DNA from: Candidatus Phytoplasma phoenicium | GTDB taxonomy: Bacteria; Bacillota_I; Bacilli_A; Acholeplasmatales; Acholeplasmataceae | Assembly (NCBI RefSeq): GCF_001189415.1 | Contig: NZ_JPSQ01000040.1 | Coordinates: 1-6,948 of the forward strand | Reading direction: 5' to 3' | DNA length: 6,948 nucleotides | Shown: in pieces, positions 1 through 5,963 of the stretch | How the letters are laid out: the number at the start of each line of letters is the position of its first letter | Position numbering within the stretch: position 1 is the first letter of the stretch | The notes under the pieces: generated by a model | Seen by the model: the letters and a program-made list of their open reading frames with translations, nothing else | What the model was told of the DNA's origin: nothing | The model's database searches: none | Translations under genes and position numbers: made by a program

Positions 1-1692
1 ATTAGAAATATTTCTAATAAATATAAATTAAAAATTACTTTGTCTATTGGAGTCGCTTGTTATAATTTGCCTTATAATAAAATTGCTTCTTTGGCACAAA
101 GTGCTATTGAATTAGCGCAAAAAAGAGGCGGAGATCAAGTGGTTGTTAATATTGAAAATCAAAAAATTCAATATTTTGGAGCAACTACCACGGCTTCAAG
201 TAGTAATTCAAAAGTATCTTCAAGGGTTAATGCAGAAATTATCCAAGATTTAATACAAAAACATCATAGTTGTTTTATCATTGGGCATATTTATCCTGAT
301 TTAGATTCTTTAGGTTCTATGTTATCTTTTTACCAAATAGTTTTATTTTTAAATGAAAAATTCAATCATTATTTAATTTTGGACGAAAAAGATCTTAATG
401 ATATTAATTTGAAAATTATTTATCAACATTTGAAAACAGAAGAACCTAAAATTTTACAACAAATTATTAACGTTAAAGAAGCTAAGAAAATGATCAATGA
501 TAACTCTTTATTAGTTATTTTAGATACACAAAGCAGAAATATTGTTTATAATCAAGAATTATTAGATTTAACCAAAAATATTATTATTATCGACCATCAT
601 CGTGCTACAGAAGAAATTATTCCTAATATTTTTTCTTATGTAGATTCTTTATCTTCTTCAACAGTTGAAATGTTGATCGAGTTGATTTCTTTTTTTCAAA
701 AAGAAGTTGAAATAACACCTTTTGTCGCTAGTTTAATGTATGGCGGAATTATTATTGACACTAATTATTTTACTTATCGTACTAGTGTTCGTACTTTAGA
801 AGCTGCAGCAAAGTTAGTTTCTTTAGGAGCTGATGGAACACGAATTAAATTTTGGTTAAGAGAAGAATTCGACAAAATAAAAGAAATTAATGAATTAATT
901 TCCAAAATGGAAATTTATAAAGAACGTTATGCTATTATTAAAAGTGAAAAAATATGTGATAATCGAAGTTTTTTAGCAAAAGTATCCGAAAACGCTTTAA
1001 ATATTCAAAATATTAATGCAGCTTTTACAATTGGTAAATTACAAGAAAATAAAATTGGTATCAGTGCTCGTTCTTATAATGATGTGAATGTACAATTAAT
1101 TATGGAAGAAATGGGCGGCGGTGGACATATTAATAGTGCGGCTACTCAAATTGAAAGTAATAACCTGGAAGAAGTAGTTAATAAATTAAAAAACATATTA
1201 TTTATAGAATATAAAGAAGGTTTGAAGAATATGGAAATAATTTTATTAGAAGATATTAAAGATAAAGGAAAAAAACACGATATTATCGAAGTAAAATTAG
1301 GTTATGGAAATTTTTTAATTAAAAAAAAAAAAGCAATACTAGCAAATACTTCTAATATGAAGAAAATAGAACAAGAAAAAAAAACACAAGAAGAACAAAA
1401 CCTTAAACATAATCTTTTAATGCAACAATTAAAAAAAGATATAGATAATAAACAAATTACTTTAACTGTTGAAATTGGACCACAAGGTAAAATTTATGGA
1501 AAAGTTACTTTAAAACAAATTATTGATGCTTTTTATCAAGAACATAATATTTTTATTAACAAAAATAAAAAAAAGATAGTATTGGAAAGTGAAATTAATT
1601 TTTTAGGTCAATATAAAGTAAATGTTATCTTAACTAAAGATATTGTTGCTTCTTTTATTGTTAATGTTAAAACTATTGAGAAAAAGTTATGA
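1..1692 (+). CDS. gdpP-rplI: GdpP-type c-di-AMP phosphodiesterase fused to ribosomal protein L9 (5' end outside window)
   Basis: The frame is open from base 1, so the start lies upstream; the TTG at 40 is not the start, because the codons before it already encode the core strand of a GGDEF-like domain (TLSIG, then RGGDQVVV at 29-36, counting the TTG as residue 1). This is the degenerate GGDEF tail typical of GdpP/YybT. A DHH domain follows with GHIYPDLDS (82-90), IDHH (D185, H186, H187) and GGIIIDT (235-241), then DHHA1 with GGGGH (359-363). All expected metal-binding residues are present, so phosphodiesterase activity on cyclic di-AMP is likely (family knowledge). From M398 the chain becomes ribosomal protein L9 (153 residues) and ends at TGA. 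No stop separates the two halves. I recall a family described as bifunctional signalling protein/L9, so the fusion is probably lineage-typical. The last 4 bases overlap dnaB. Any membrane and PAS segments would lie outside the window. Confidence 0.93.
   Translation: MRNISNKYKLKITLSIGVACYNLPYNKIASLAQSAIELAQKRGGDQVVVNIENQKIQYFGATTTASSSNSKVSSRVNAEIIQDLIQKHHSCFIIGHIYPDLDSLGSMLSFYQIVLFLNEKFNHYLILDEKDLNDINLKIIYQHLKTEEPKILQQIINVKEAKKMINDNSLLVILDTQSRNIVYNQELLDLTKNIIIIDHHRATEEIIPNIFSYVDSLSSSTVEMLIELISFFQKEVEITPFVASLMYGGIIIDTNYFTYRTSVRTLEAAAKLVSLGADGTRIKFWLREEFDKIKEINELISKMEIYKERYAIIKSEKICDNRSFLAKVSENALNIQNINAAFTIGKLQENKIGISARSYNDVNVQLIMEEMGGGGHINSAATQIESNNLEEVVNKLKNILFIEYKEGLKNMEIILLEDIKDKGKKHDIIEVKLGYGNFLIKKKKAILANTSNMKKIEQEKKTQEEQNLKHNLLMQQLKKDIDNKQITLTVEIGPQGKIYGKVTLKQIIDAFYQEHNIFINKNKKKIVLESEINFLGQYKVNVILTKDIVASFIVNVKTIEKKL
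1214..1220 (+). promoter_or_regulatory. Candidate internal ribosome binding site for L9
   Basis: AAGAAGG differs from AAGGAGG at one base and sits 10 bases before the in-frame ATG at 1231, where L9 homology begins exactly. Purine-rich Lys/Glu codons can produce such a match by chance in this genome, so it is only a candidate. Confidence 0.4.
1231..1692 (+). other. rplI: Ribosomal protein L9 moiety, with possible independent internal start
   Basis: These 153 codons form a full-length L9 (the family is usually about 147-150 residues). The N-terminal rRNA-binding domain begins MEIILLEDIKDKGKK and carries GYGNFL; a long charged helix follows (about 40-80), then the C-terminal domain (GKIYGKVTLKQI, later FLGQYKVNVIL). 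The first codon is ATG in the reading frame of the upstream phosphodiesterase. A near-consensus Shine-Dalgarno sequence lies 10 bases before it, so free L9 could be made as well as the fusion. L9 binds 23S rRNA at the base of the L1 stalk. The usual GYxxN(F/Y)L signature is one residue short here (GYGNFL) and the Gly normally found shortly after it is Lys. Whether the cell uses the fusion, free L9 or a processed product cannot be decided from sequence. Confidence 0.85.
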
Positions 1693-3059
1693 AGGAACAT
1701 ATTAAATTACCTTATTATTTAGAAGCAGAACAATCTATTTTAGGAATTATTTTATTGGATCCAAAACGTATTATTGATATAGAAAATCGTTTACAAGTTT
1801 TTGATTTTTTCAATCCTTTTCATCAATATATTTTTGCCGCAATGAAAGAATTATTTAACAAAGGACAGGACATCGATTATTATTCAGTTTTTGTTTTGTT
1901 GCGACAAAAAGGACAATTGAATGAAAGAGCGGAAGAATATTTAGTGAAATTAGGCAATTTCATTCCTTCTTTTTATCATTTGGACACTTATATGGAATTG
2001 GTTTTAGATGCTTCTTTAAAAAGAAATGTGATTGAAACCGCTTTAAAGATTTACCACGAAGGAGTTAATAATACAGAGTTAGATTCACAAAGTTTTTTAA
2101 ATTTCGTAGAAGAACAAATGTTTCATATTTCTCAAAAAAAAAGAGTTAATCATTTTGTAGAATTAAAAAATTTATTAAAAAAAGTGAAAACAAAAACGTT
2201 GATTCGTCGTGAACATAATATCATCGGTTTAAGTACAGGTTATTCAAATTTAGATGACATTACTTTAGGTTTAAAACCTGAAGAATTGATTATTTTAGCT
2301 GCTCGTCCTTCTATGGGGAAAAGTAGTTTTATGATTAACCTAGCTGTTCAGATTGCAAAGAGTGAAGAAAAACCTTCGATTGCTCTTTTTAGTTTAGAAA
2401 TGTCTAATGAACAATTAGTTTCAAGGATGTTAAGTTCCAATGCTTGGATCGCACATAAAAAAATTCAATTAGGAATATTAAACGAAAAAGAACTTCATGC
2501 ATTAGATATTGAAATTCATAATCTACAAAACCTTAACATTTATTTTGATGATTCTGCAACTGTTAATATTTTAGATATTCGTGCTCAATGTAGACAACTT
2601 AAGACTCAAAAGAAATTAGATTTAGTTATTATCGATTATTTACAATTAATTCATAAAAATAACAAAAATAATTATCAAGGATTTTCCAATCGTCAAGAAG
2701 AAGTATCAGATATTTCTAAAAGTCTTAAACAAATGGCCAGAGAATTGCAAGTACCAGTAATTGCCTTATCACAATTATCACGTGAAGTAGAAAAAAGAGA
2801 AGATAAAAGACCTATTTTGTCAGATTTAAGAGATTCTGGAAGTATTGAACAAGATGCTGATATTGTTATGTTTTTATATCGAAAAAAATATTATATAAAA
2901 AACAAAGATAAAGAAGATTTTGTATCTGAAAATAATTCAGAAGATGAAACTGAATTGATTATTGCAAAAAATCGCCAAGGAATGACAGGAACAAAAAAAT
3001 TTATTTTTGATTCTGAACATCTTTTTTTTGTAGAAACAGACGATATTAAGATTAAATAA
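1689..3059 (+). CDS. dnaB: Replicative DNA helicase DnaB
   Basis: The 456-residue product has the length of chromosomal DnaB. It is the hexameric 5'-3' helicase that unwinds DNA at the replication fork and recruits primase. The N-terminal helical domain spans about 7-105 (LPYYLEAEQSILGIIL). A linker leads into the RecA-like domain, about 175-450. Visible motifs are Walker A ARPSMGKS (205-212), the catalytic Glu in FSLEMS (E237), Walker B LVIIDYLQL (D316), the SQLSREVEKR-to-DLRDSGSIEQDADIV block (about 361-393), and the arginine-finger region AKNRQG (K427, R429). All key residues are intact. The ATG overlaps the TGA of gdpP-rplI as ATGA, which suggests coupled translation; only a weak GAG (1678-1680) is seen upstream. 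The rplI-dnaB neighbourhood is typical of Firmicutes and supports this being the housekeeping helicase rather than a mobile-element paralogue. It ends at TAA. Confidence 0.96.
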   Translation: MKEHIKLPYYLEAEQSILGIILLDPKRIIDIENRLQVFDFFNPFHQYIFAAMKELFNKGQDIDYYSVFVLLRQKGQLNERAEEYLVKLGNFIPSFYHLDTYMELVLDASLKRNVIETALKIYHEGVNNTELDSQSFLNFVEEQMFHISQKKRVNHFVELKNLLKKVKTKTLIRREHNIIGLSTGYSNLDDITLGLKPEELIILAARPSMGKSSFMINLAVQIAKSEEKPSIALFSLEMSNEQLVSRMLSSNAWIAHKKIQLGILNEKELHALDIEIHNLQNLNIYFDDSATVNILDIRAQCRQLKTQKKLDLVIIDYLQLIHKNNKNNYQGFSNRQEEVSDISKSLKQMARELQVPVIALSQLSREVEKREDKRPILSDLRDSGSIEQDADIVMFLYRKKYYIKNKDKEDFVSENNSEDETELIIAKNRQGMTGTKKFIFDSEHLFFVETDDIKIK

Positions 3060-3064
3060 AATTT

Positions 3065-3089
3065 AAAAAATTCAATTATAAATTTTTTT
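3065..3089 (+). terminator. A/T-only hairpin with T-run between dnaB and prfA (weak terminator candidate)
   Basis: AAAAAATT (3065-3072) pairs perfectly with AATTTTTT (3081-3088) around an 8-base loop, and the T-run continues to 3089. The stem has no G-C pair and is therefore weak. In this base composition such pairing arises easily by chance. It lies in the only sizeable gap (3060-3124) of the plus-strand block, 6 bases after the dnaB stop. Confidence 0.25.
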
Positions 3090-3114
3090 GATAAGTGATT
3101 ATTAAAAAAATAAT

Positions 3115-3118
3115 AAGG
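3115..3118 (+). promoter_or_regulatory. Ribosome binding site deciding the prfA start
   Basis: AAGG, followed by a 6-base spacer, precedes the ATG at 3125. This favours the ATG over the GTG at 3095, which has no Shine-Dalgarno match and would add ten residues not expected in release factor 1. Confidence 0.6.
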
Positions 3119-3124
3119 TATATT

Positions 3125-4204
3125 ATGTTTGAACAATTAGAAATGATAAAACAAAAATATTTAAATTTACAAAATAAAATGTTACAAAATAATAACTATT
3201 TAAAAGATGTTAATTTTTTAAAAAAATTTAGAGAATTAGAAAAAATTGTTGAAGTTTACAATCAATATTTACAATTAAAAGAAGAAGAAGAAGAAATTCA
3301 ACAAATTTTGAAATCTAATCAATATCAAAACGATGCTGATTTACTATTATTAGGACAAGAAGAATATAATGTTTTACAACAAAAAAGAAACAATATTTTA
3401 GAAAAATTACAAATGTTTTTTTTATCTAAAGAAGAAAATGATGAAAAAAATATTATTATGGAAATTAAAGGAGCTGTTGGCGGTGACGAAGCTAATCTTT
3501 TTGTCGCTGATTTATTTCGTGCTTATACGAGATATGCAGAAAGCCAAAAATGGAAAATAGAAATTATTAATTTAATTCCAGGATTAAAAAACGGGATTTC
3601 TTTTTTAATGGCGATGATTTATGGGAAAGAACTTTATTCTTTTTTTAAATATGAGTCTGGAGTTCATAGAGTCCAACGAGTACCTTTAACTGAAAAACAA
3701 GGTCGTATTCAAACTTCTACTATTAAAGTTTTAATTACACCTAATGTTGAAAAAACTCAAATTGAATTAAATTGGAATGATATTAGGATCGATACTTTTA
3801 ATGCAAGTGGGCCTGGTGGGCAATCTGTTAATACCACTAAATCTGCAGTACGTTTAACTCATCTTCCTACTAGTATTAGTATTGCTTGTCAGATAGCAAA
3901 AAGTCAGCATCAAAACAAAGAAAAAGCTTTTCAATTATTAAAAAACAAAATTTTTTATCATATGTCTTCACAAGAACAACAAATTCAAAATGATATTAAA
4001 AAAAATTTAATTGGCAAAGGAGAAAGAAGTGAGAAAATTAGGACTTATAATTATGTACAAAACAGAGTGACAGATCATAGATATAATTTAACTTTACAAA
4101 AACTAGATTTATTTATGGAAGGAAAAATTGATTTATTAATTAAACCTTTGATTATGGAATTCAATAAAAAACAAATTCAAACAAAAATAAGGTATGATTA
4201 TTGA
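3125..4204 (+). CDS. prfA: Peptide chain release factor 1 (RF1)
   Basis: RF1 reads UAA and UAG in the ribosomal A site and triggers peptide release. From the ATG at 3125 the protein is 359 residues, matching the family (E. coli RF1 has 360). The start fits the family (MFEQLEMIKQKY) and has an AAGG site 6 bases upstream. The N-terminal helical domain covers about 1-100. The conserved block EIKGAVGGDEANLF lies at about 113-126. The codon-recognition loop is HRVQRVPLTEKQGR, with the PxT tripeptide at P187-L188-T189, marking RF1 rather than RF2 (which has SPF). The catalytic loop is GPGGQ (GGQ at 231-233). The product ends ...IRYDY and stops at TGA, a codon RF1 does not read, so the cell should also have RF2 (prfB), outside this window. 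prmC, whose product methylates the GGQ glutamine and which often follows prfA, is not the next gene. Confidence 0.96.
   Translation: MFEQLEMIKQKYLNLQNKMLQNNNYLKDVNFLKKFRELEKIVEVYNQYLQLKEEEEEIQQILKSNQYQNDADLLLLGQEEYNVLQQKRNNILEKLQMFFLSKEENDEKNIIMEIKGAVGGDEANLFVADLFRAYTRYAESQKWKIEIINLIPGLKNGISFLMAMIYGKELYSFFKYESGVHRVQRVPLTEKQGRIQTSTIKVLITPNVEKTQIELNWNDIRIDTFNASGPGGQSVNTTKSAVRLTHLPTSISIACQIAKSQHQNKEKAFQLLKNKIFYHMSSQEQQIQNDIKKNLIGKGERSEKIRTYNYVQNRVTDHRYNLTLQKLDLFMEGKIDLLIKPLIMEFNKKQIQTKIRYDY
4189..4192 (+). promoter_or_regulatory. Ribosome binding site supporting the tsaC TTG start
   Basis: AAGG inside the prfA 3' end lies 8 bases before TTG 4201 but 14 bases before the next in-frame start, ATG 4207. 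The normal spacing favours TTG, giving a TTGA overlap with the prfA stop. Confidence 0.45.
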
Positions 4205-4788
4205 ATATGTTGAAACACAAAATTATTATCTTCCCTACAGATACTGTTTATGGTATAGGGACAACTATTGATGATCAAGAAAGTTTAAATAAAATTTTTA
4301 AAATTAAAAATCGTTCTTTCGATAAAGCAATTACTATTTTATTTTATTCTTTAACACAAATGCAAGATATTGTTATTTTAAACTCACAATTACGTACGAT
4401 AATTGATTTTTTTTGGCCAGGTCCTTTAACTTTAATCGTTTCTACTAAACCAAAATATTATCAAAAAACAAATGAAAAAAAAATAGGAATTAGAATTCCT
4501 AATCATCAATTAGCTTTAAAAATTTTAAAAATTAAAGGTCCTATGAGAACTACTTCAGTTAATCAAAGCGGTCAACCTGCTTTGAATGATCCTCTACAAA
4601 TATTAAAACAATATCAACGCAAGGTTGATTATGTTTATATTGATGTAAAATTTGTTGCAACTGCGACACTTCCTTCGACTGTCATTGATACTACTTTTAC
4701 TCCTTGGAAAATGATTCGAGAAGGAAAAATCAATTTAGAACAAATAAATCGAATTTTATCGAAGATAAATTTAGAATGTTGTTTTTAA
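4201..4788 (+). CDS. tsaC: L-threonylcarbamoyladenylate synthase (YrdC/Sua5 family)
   Basis: This enzyme makes threonylcarbamoyl-AMP from threonine, bicarbonate and ATP, the first step of t6A37 modification of tRNAs reading ANN codons. TsaB/D/E would complete it but are not in the window. The 195-residue chain is a single YrdC domain: PTDTVYGIG (12-20), the substrate-binding KNR with a following Lys (K36, R38, K42), FWPGPLT (71-77), RIP (98-100), TTSVNQSG (117-124, the usual TSAN-SG), PSTVID (158-163) and REG (173-175). There is no C-terminal Sua5 extension, so it is the short TsaC type. The TTG overlaps the prfA TGA by 4 bases and has AAGG 8 bases upstream; ATG 4207 is the alternative and would remove two residues. 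Only about 8 residues precede the IIIFPTDTVYG strand, fewer than usual, so the first helix of the family is shortened or absent. It ends at TAA, overlapping the end of holA. Confidence 0.9.
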   Translation: MNMLKHKIIIFPTDTVYGIGTTIDDQESLNKIFKIKNRSFDKAITILFYSLTQMQDIVILNSQLRTIIDFFWPGPLTLIVSTKPKYYQKTNEKKIGIRIPNHQLALKILKIKGPMRTTSVNQSGQPALNDPLQILKQYQRKVDYVYIDVKFVATATLPSTVIDTTFTPWKMIREGKINLEQINRILSKINLECCF

Positions 4789-5510
4789 TTAGGCATATTT
4801 TTCATTTCATTGCAAATTTTGTTTATAAAAAACATTTCTAAACCTGTTTTAGCATCAATTAATTTTTTTTGAATTTTATAATATAAATCTATAAAAATAA
4901 GAAATAAATTTTGTATGTATTGAAGATTTAATGATGAGATTTCTTTTATCAAAAAATAAGTTTGTGGTGAAGAATATTTTAAAATAATGGCTATTTGTTC
5001 TTGTGAATATTTTTTATTTATTAAATGTTTAGTAATGATCATATCTTGTAATTTTTGAATAGTTTGTTGAACAATTATTATAGGTTTAATTTTTTTTTTG
5101 ATTAAATCTTGAAATAAAAGTAGATTTTGGACTGGTTGTTGATTATTAATTAAAAATTTAATTAAAAGAAAAATATTTTGGTTTTCATTATAAATTAATT
5201 TTTCTAAAATATTCTCATCATCGATTTGTTTGTGGGGTAAATGATATGTTTTTATTTTGTTAATGATTTCATGTAACCAAAAAAGATTGTCTTTGGTTTT
5301 TTTCATTAAAAAAAATATTAAATTATCATTAATTTGAAAATGTTCTTCATGAAAAATATTTTTAATATAATGGAATAACTTTTGACCTTGAAGATTTGGT
5401 TTTTTTTCTATATGAAAACAAGTTGTTAATTGGTTTTGAATATTTTTGGGAAAATTATTTTCTTTTGTTTCAACAAGATAAATAATAATATCATCACGAG
5501 GTTTATCCAA
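4785..5510 (-). CDS. holA: DNA polymerase III delta subunit (HolA/YqeN-like), apparently N-terminally truncated
   Basis: Delta is the clamp-loader subunit that opens the beta clamp. The 241-residue frame from TTG 5510 matches the delta layout from the end of domain I onward: DDIIIYLVE (6-14), domain II (about 40-90, QGQKLFHYIKNIF, then DNLFWLHEIINKI), and the helical collar domain III (about 110-233) ending in LYYKIQKKLIDAKTGLEMFF (209-228), the family's closing motif. Family members are about 330-345 residues, so roughly 90 or more are missing. No ribosome binding site precedes the TTG. In the same frame the sequence before it still reads like delta (see the entry for 5511-5672), so this TTG may be only the first usable codon of a damaged gene. 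It is convergent with tsaC; the two stop codons overlap within TTAA at 4785-4788. The assignment rests on weakly conserved family patterns. Whether it is functional, started at a non-standard codon or decayed is open. Confidence 0.68.
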   Translation of the reverse strand: MDKPRDDIIIYLVETKENNFPKNIQNQLTTCFHIEKKPNLQGQKLFHYIKNIFHEEHFQINDNLIFFLMKKTKDNLFWLHEIINKIKTYHLPHKQIDDENILEKLIYNENQNIFLLIKFLINNQQPVQNLLLFQDLIKKKIKPIIIVQQTIQKLQDMIITKHLINKKYSQEQIAIILKYSSPQTYFLIKEISSLNLQYIQNLFLIFIDLYYKIQKKLIDAKTGLEMFFINKICNEMKNMPN

Positions 5511-5672
5511 GTAATTAGTAAAAAAAACTAATTCAAGATTTTTTTTGAATAGAATAGAGAGATTTTGAATAAAAATAAATTTTTTATCAAAAAAAAAATA
5601 TGAATTGGTGTATAAATATGATTTTTTTTATGTCTCATAATTTTTTTTGTAAAAATTAAACTTATATATGTA
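5511..5672 (-). pseudogene. Decayed or displaced N-terminal part of holA
   Basis: Reading the minus strand in the holA frame upstream of TTG 5510, codons stay open to 5627 and spell SYFFFDKKFIFIQNLS (5621-5556 region) then KKNLELVFFTNYLDKP. This corresponds to the delta domain I stretch that carries the clamp-binding Leu-Phe and the following strand. A TAA at 5630-5628 interrupts it. Beyond this the same frame reads YIYKFNFYKKNYET (5672-5631), also delta-like, before another TAA at 5675-5673. No ATG, GTG or TTG lies in frame between 5627 and 5510. The simplest reading is a broken 5' end of holA; a sequencing error in the long A/T runs (10 A at 5589-5598, 8 T at 5622-5629) is an alternative, although an indel there would not by itself remove the in-frame TAA. 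Confidence 0.42.
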
Positions 5673-5870
5673 TTAAGGAGCAAATAAAAAAATATGCTAC
5701 AAACACTTTTGATAATTGTGTTAAAAATATCTTTATTACGTTAAAAATAAATTAATTACATTTATAATAATAATAGTGTTTATATTCAAAAAATCTTTTC
5801 GTTAATTTTTATAATATTTTTATATATTTGATAAAATGATTTTTTTCTTTATTGAAATACATATTGATAA

Positions 5871-5876
5871 TATAAT
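5871..5876 (+). promoter_or_regulatory. Candidate -10 element for the protease-like gene
   Basis: TATAAT is a perfect -10 match about 90 bases before ATG 5964. The nearest -35-like hexamer, TTGAAA (5852-5857), is only 13 bases away, shorter than the normal 16-18, and chance matches are frequent here. Weak support. Confidence 0.22.
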
Positions 5877-5963
5877 TTTTATTATTTTTTTACTAATACT
5901 GAATATGAAATTTTTTTATGTTTTATGTTATTTTTTTTATAGGAGATGTTAAATTATAGAATT

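Larger units (their letters stand above)
5511..5963. other. A+T-rich gap between holA and the protease-like gene
   Basis: About 450 bases of almost pure A/T lie between a minus-strand gene and a plus-strand gene, so promoters for both should be here. The half next to holA holds the holA remnant. The rest (about 5680-5940) has many stops in all frames and no gene I can support. A plus-strand AAGGAG (5675-5680) is followed only by a 16-codon frame starting at ATG 5694. I see no tRNA, strong terminator or long repeat. Confidence 0.6.

Noticed and set aside
40..42. TTG 40 as the start of the phosphodiesterase
   Set aside because: It falls inside a GGDEF-like core strand and the frame is open to base 1, so the true start is upstream of the window.
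3098..3114. ATTATT/AATAAT inverted repeat just before the prfA ribosome binding site
   Set aside because: Six A/T pairs around an A-run are expected by chance in this composition; no sign of a riboswitch or operator.
3095..3124. GTG 3095 as the prfA start
   Set aside because: It has no ribosome binding site, adds ten Ile/Lys-rich residues not expected in RF1, and ATG 3125 has AAGG at good spacing and gives the family length.
2891..3136. Minus-strand open frame of 81 codons over the dnaB 3' end
   Set aside because: It lies almost wholly antisense to conserved DnaB motifs, looks like no known family, and its Phe/Ser/Ile-rich composition is what the complement of Lys/Glu/Asn-rich coding produces.
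4194..4271. ATG 4194 opening a short frame across the prfA-tsaC junction
   Set aside because: Only about 25 codons, out of frame with both genes, one base from the AAGG, and it resembles nothing.
5521..5638. Minus-strand ATG at 5638 with a frame of about 36 codons, considered as an alternative holA start
   Set aside because: It is in a different frame from holA, ends at a TAG, and would require a frameshift in an A or T run; even then it would begin in the middle of domain I.
5870..5895. A/T palindromic stretches near 5870-5890 considered as a terminator or operator
   Set aside because: The pairing is short, imperfect and without G-C pairs, and not distinguishable from background.
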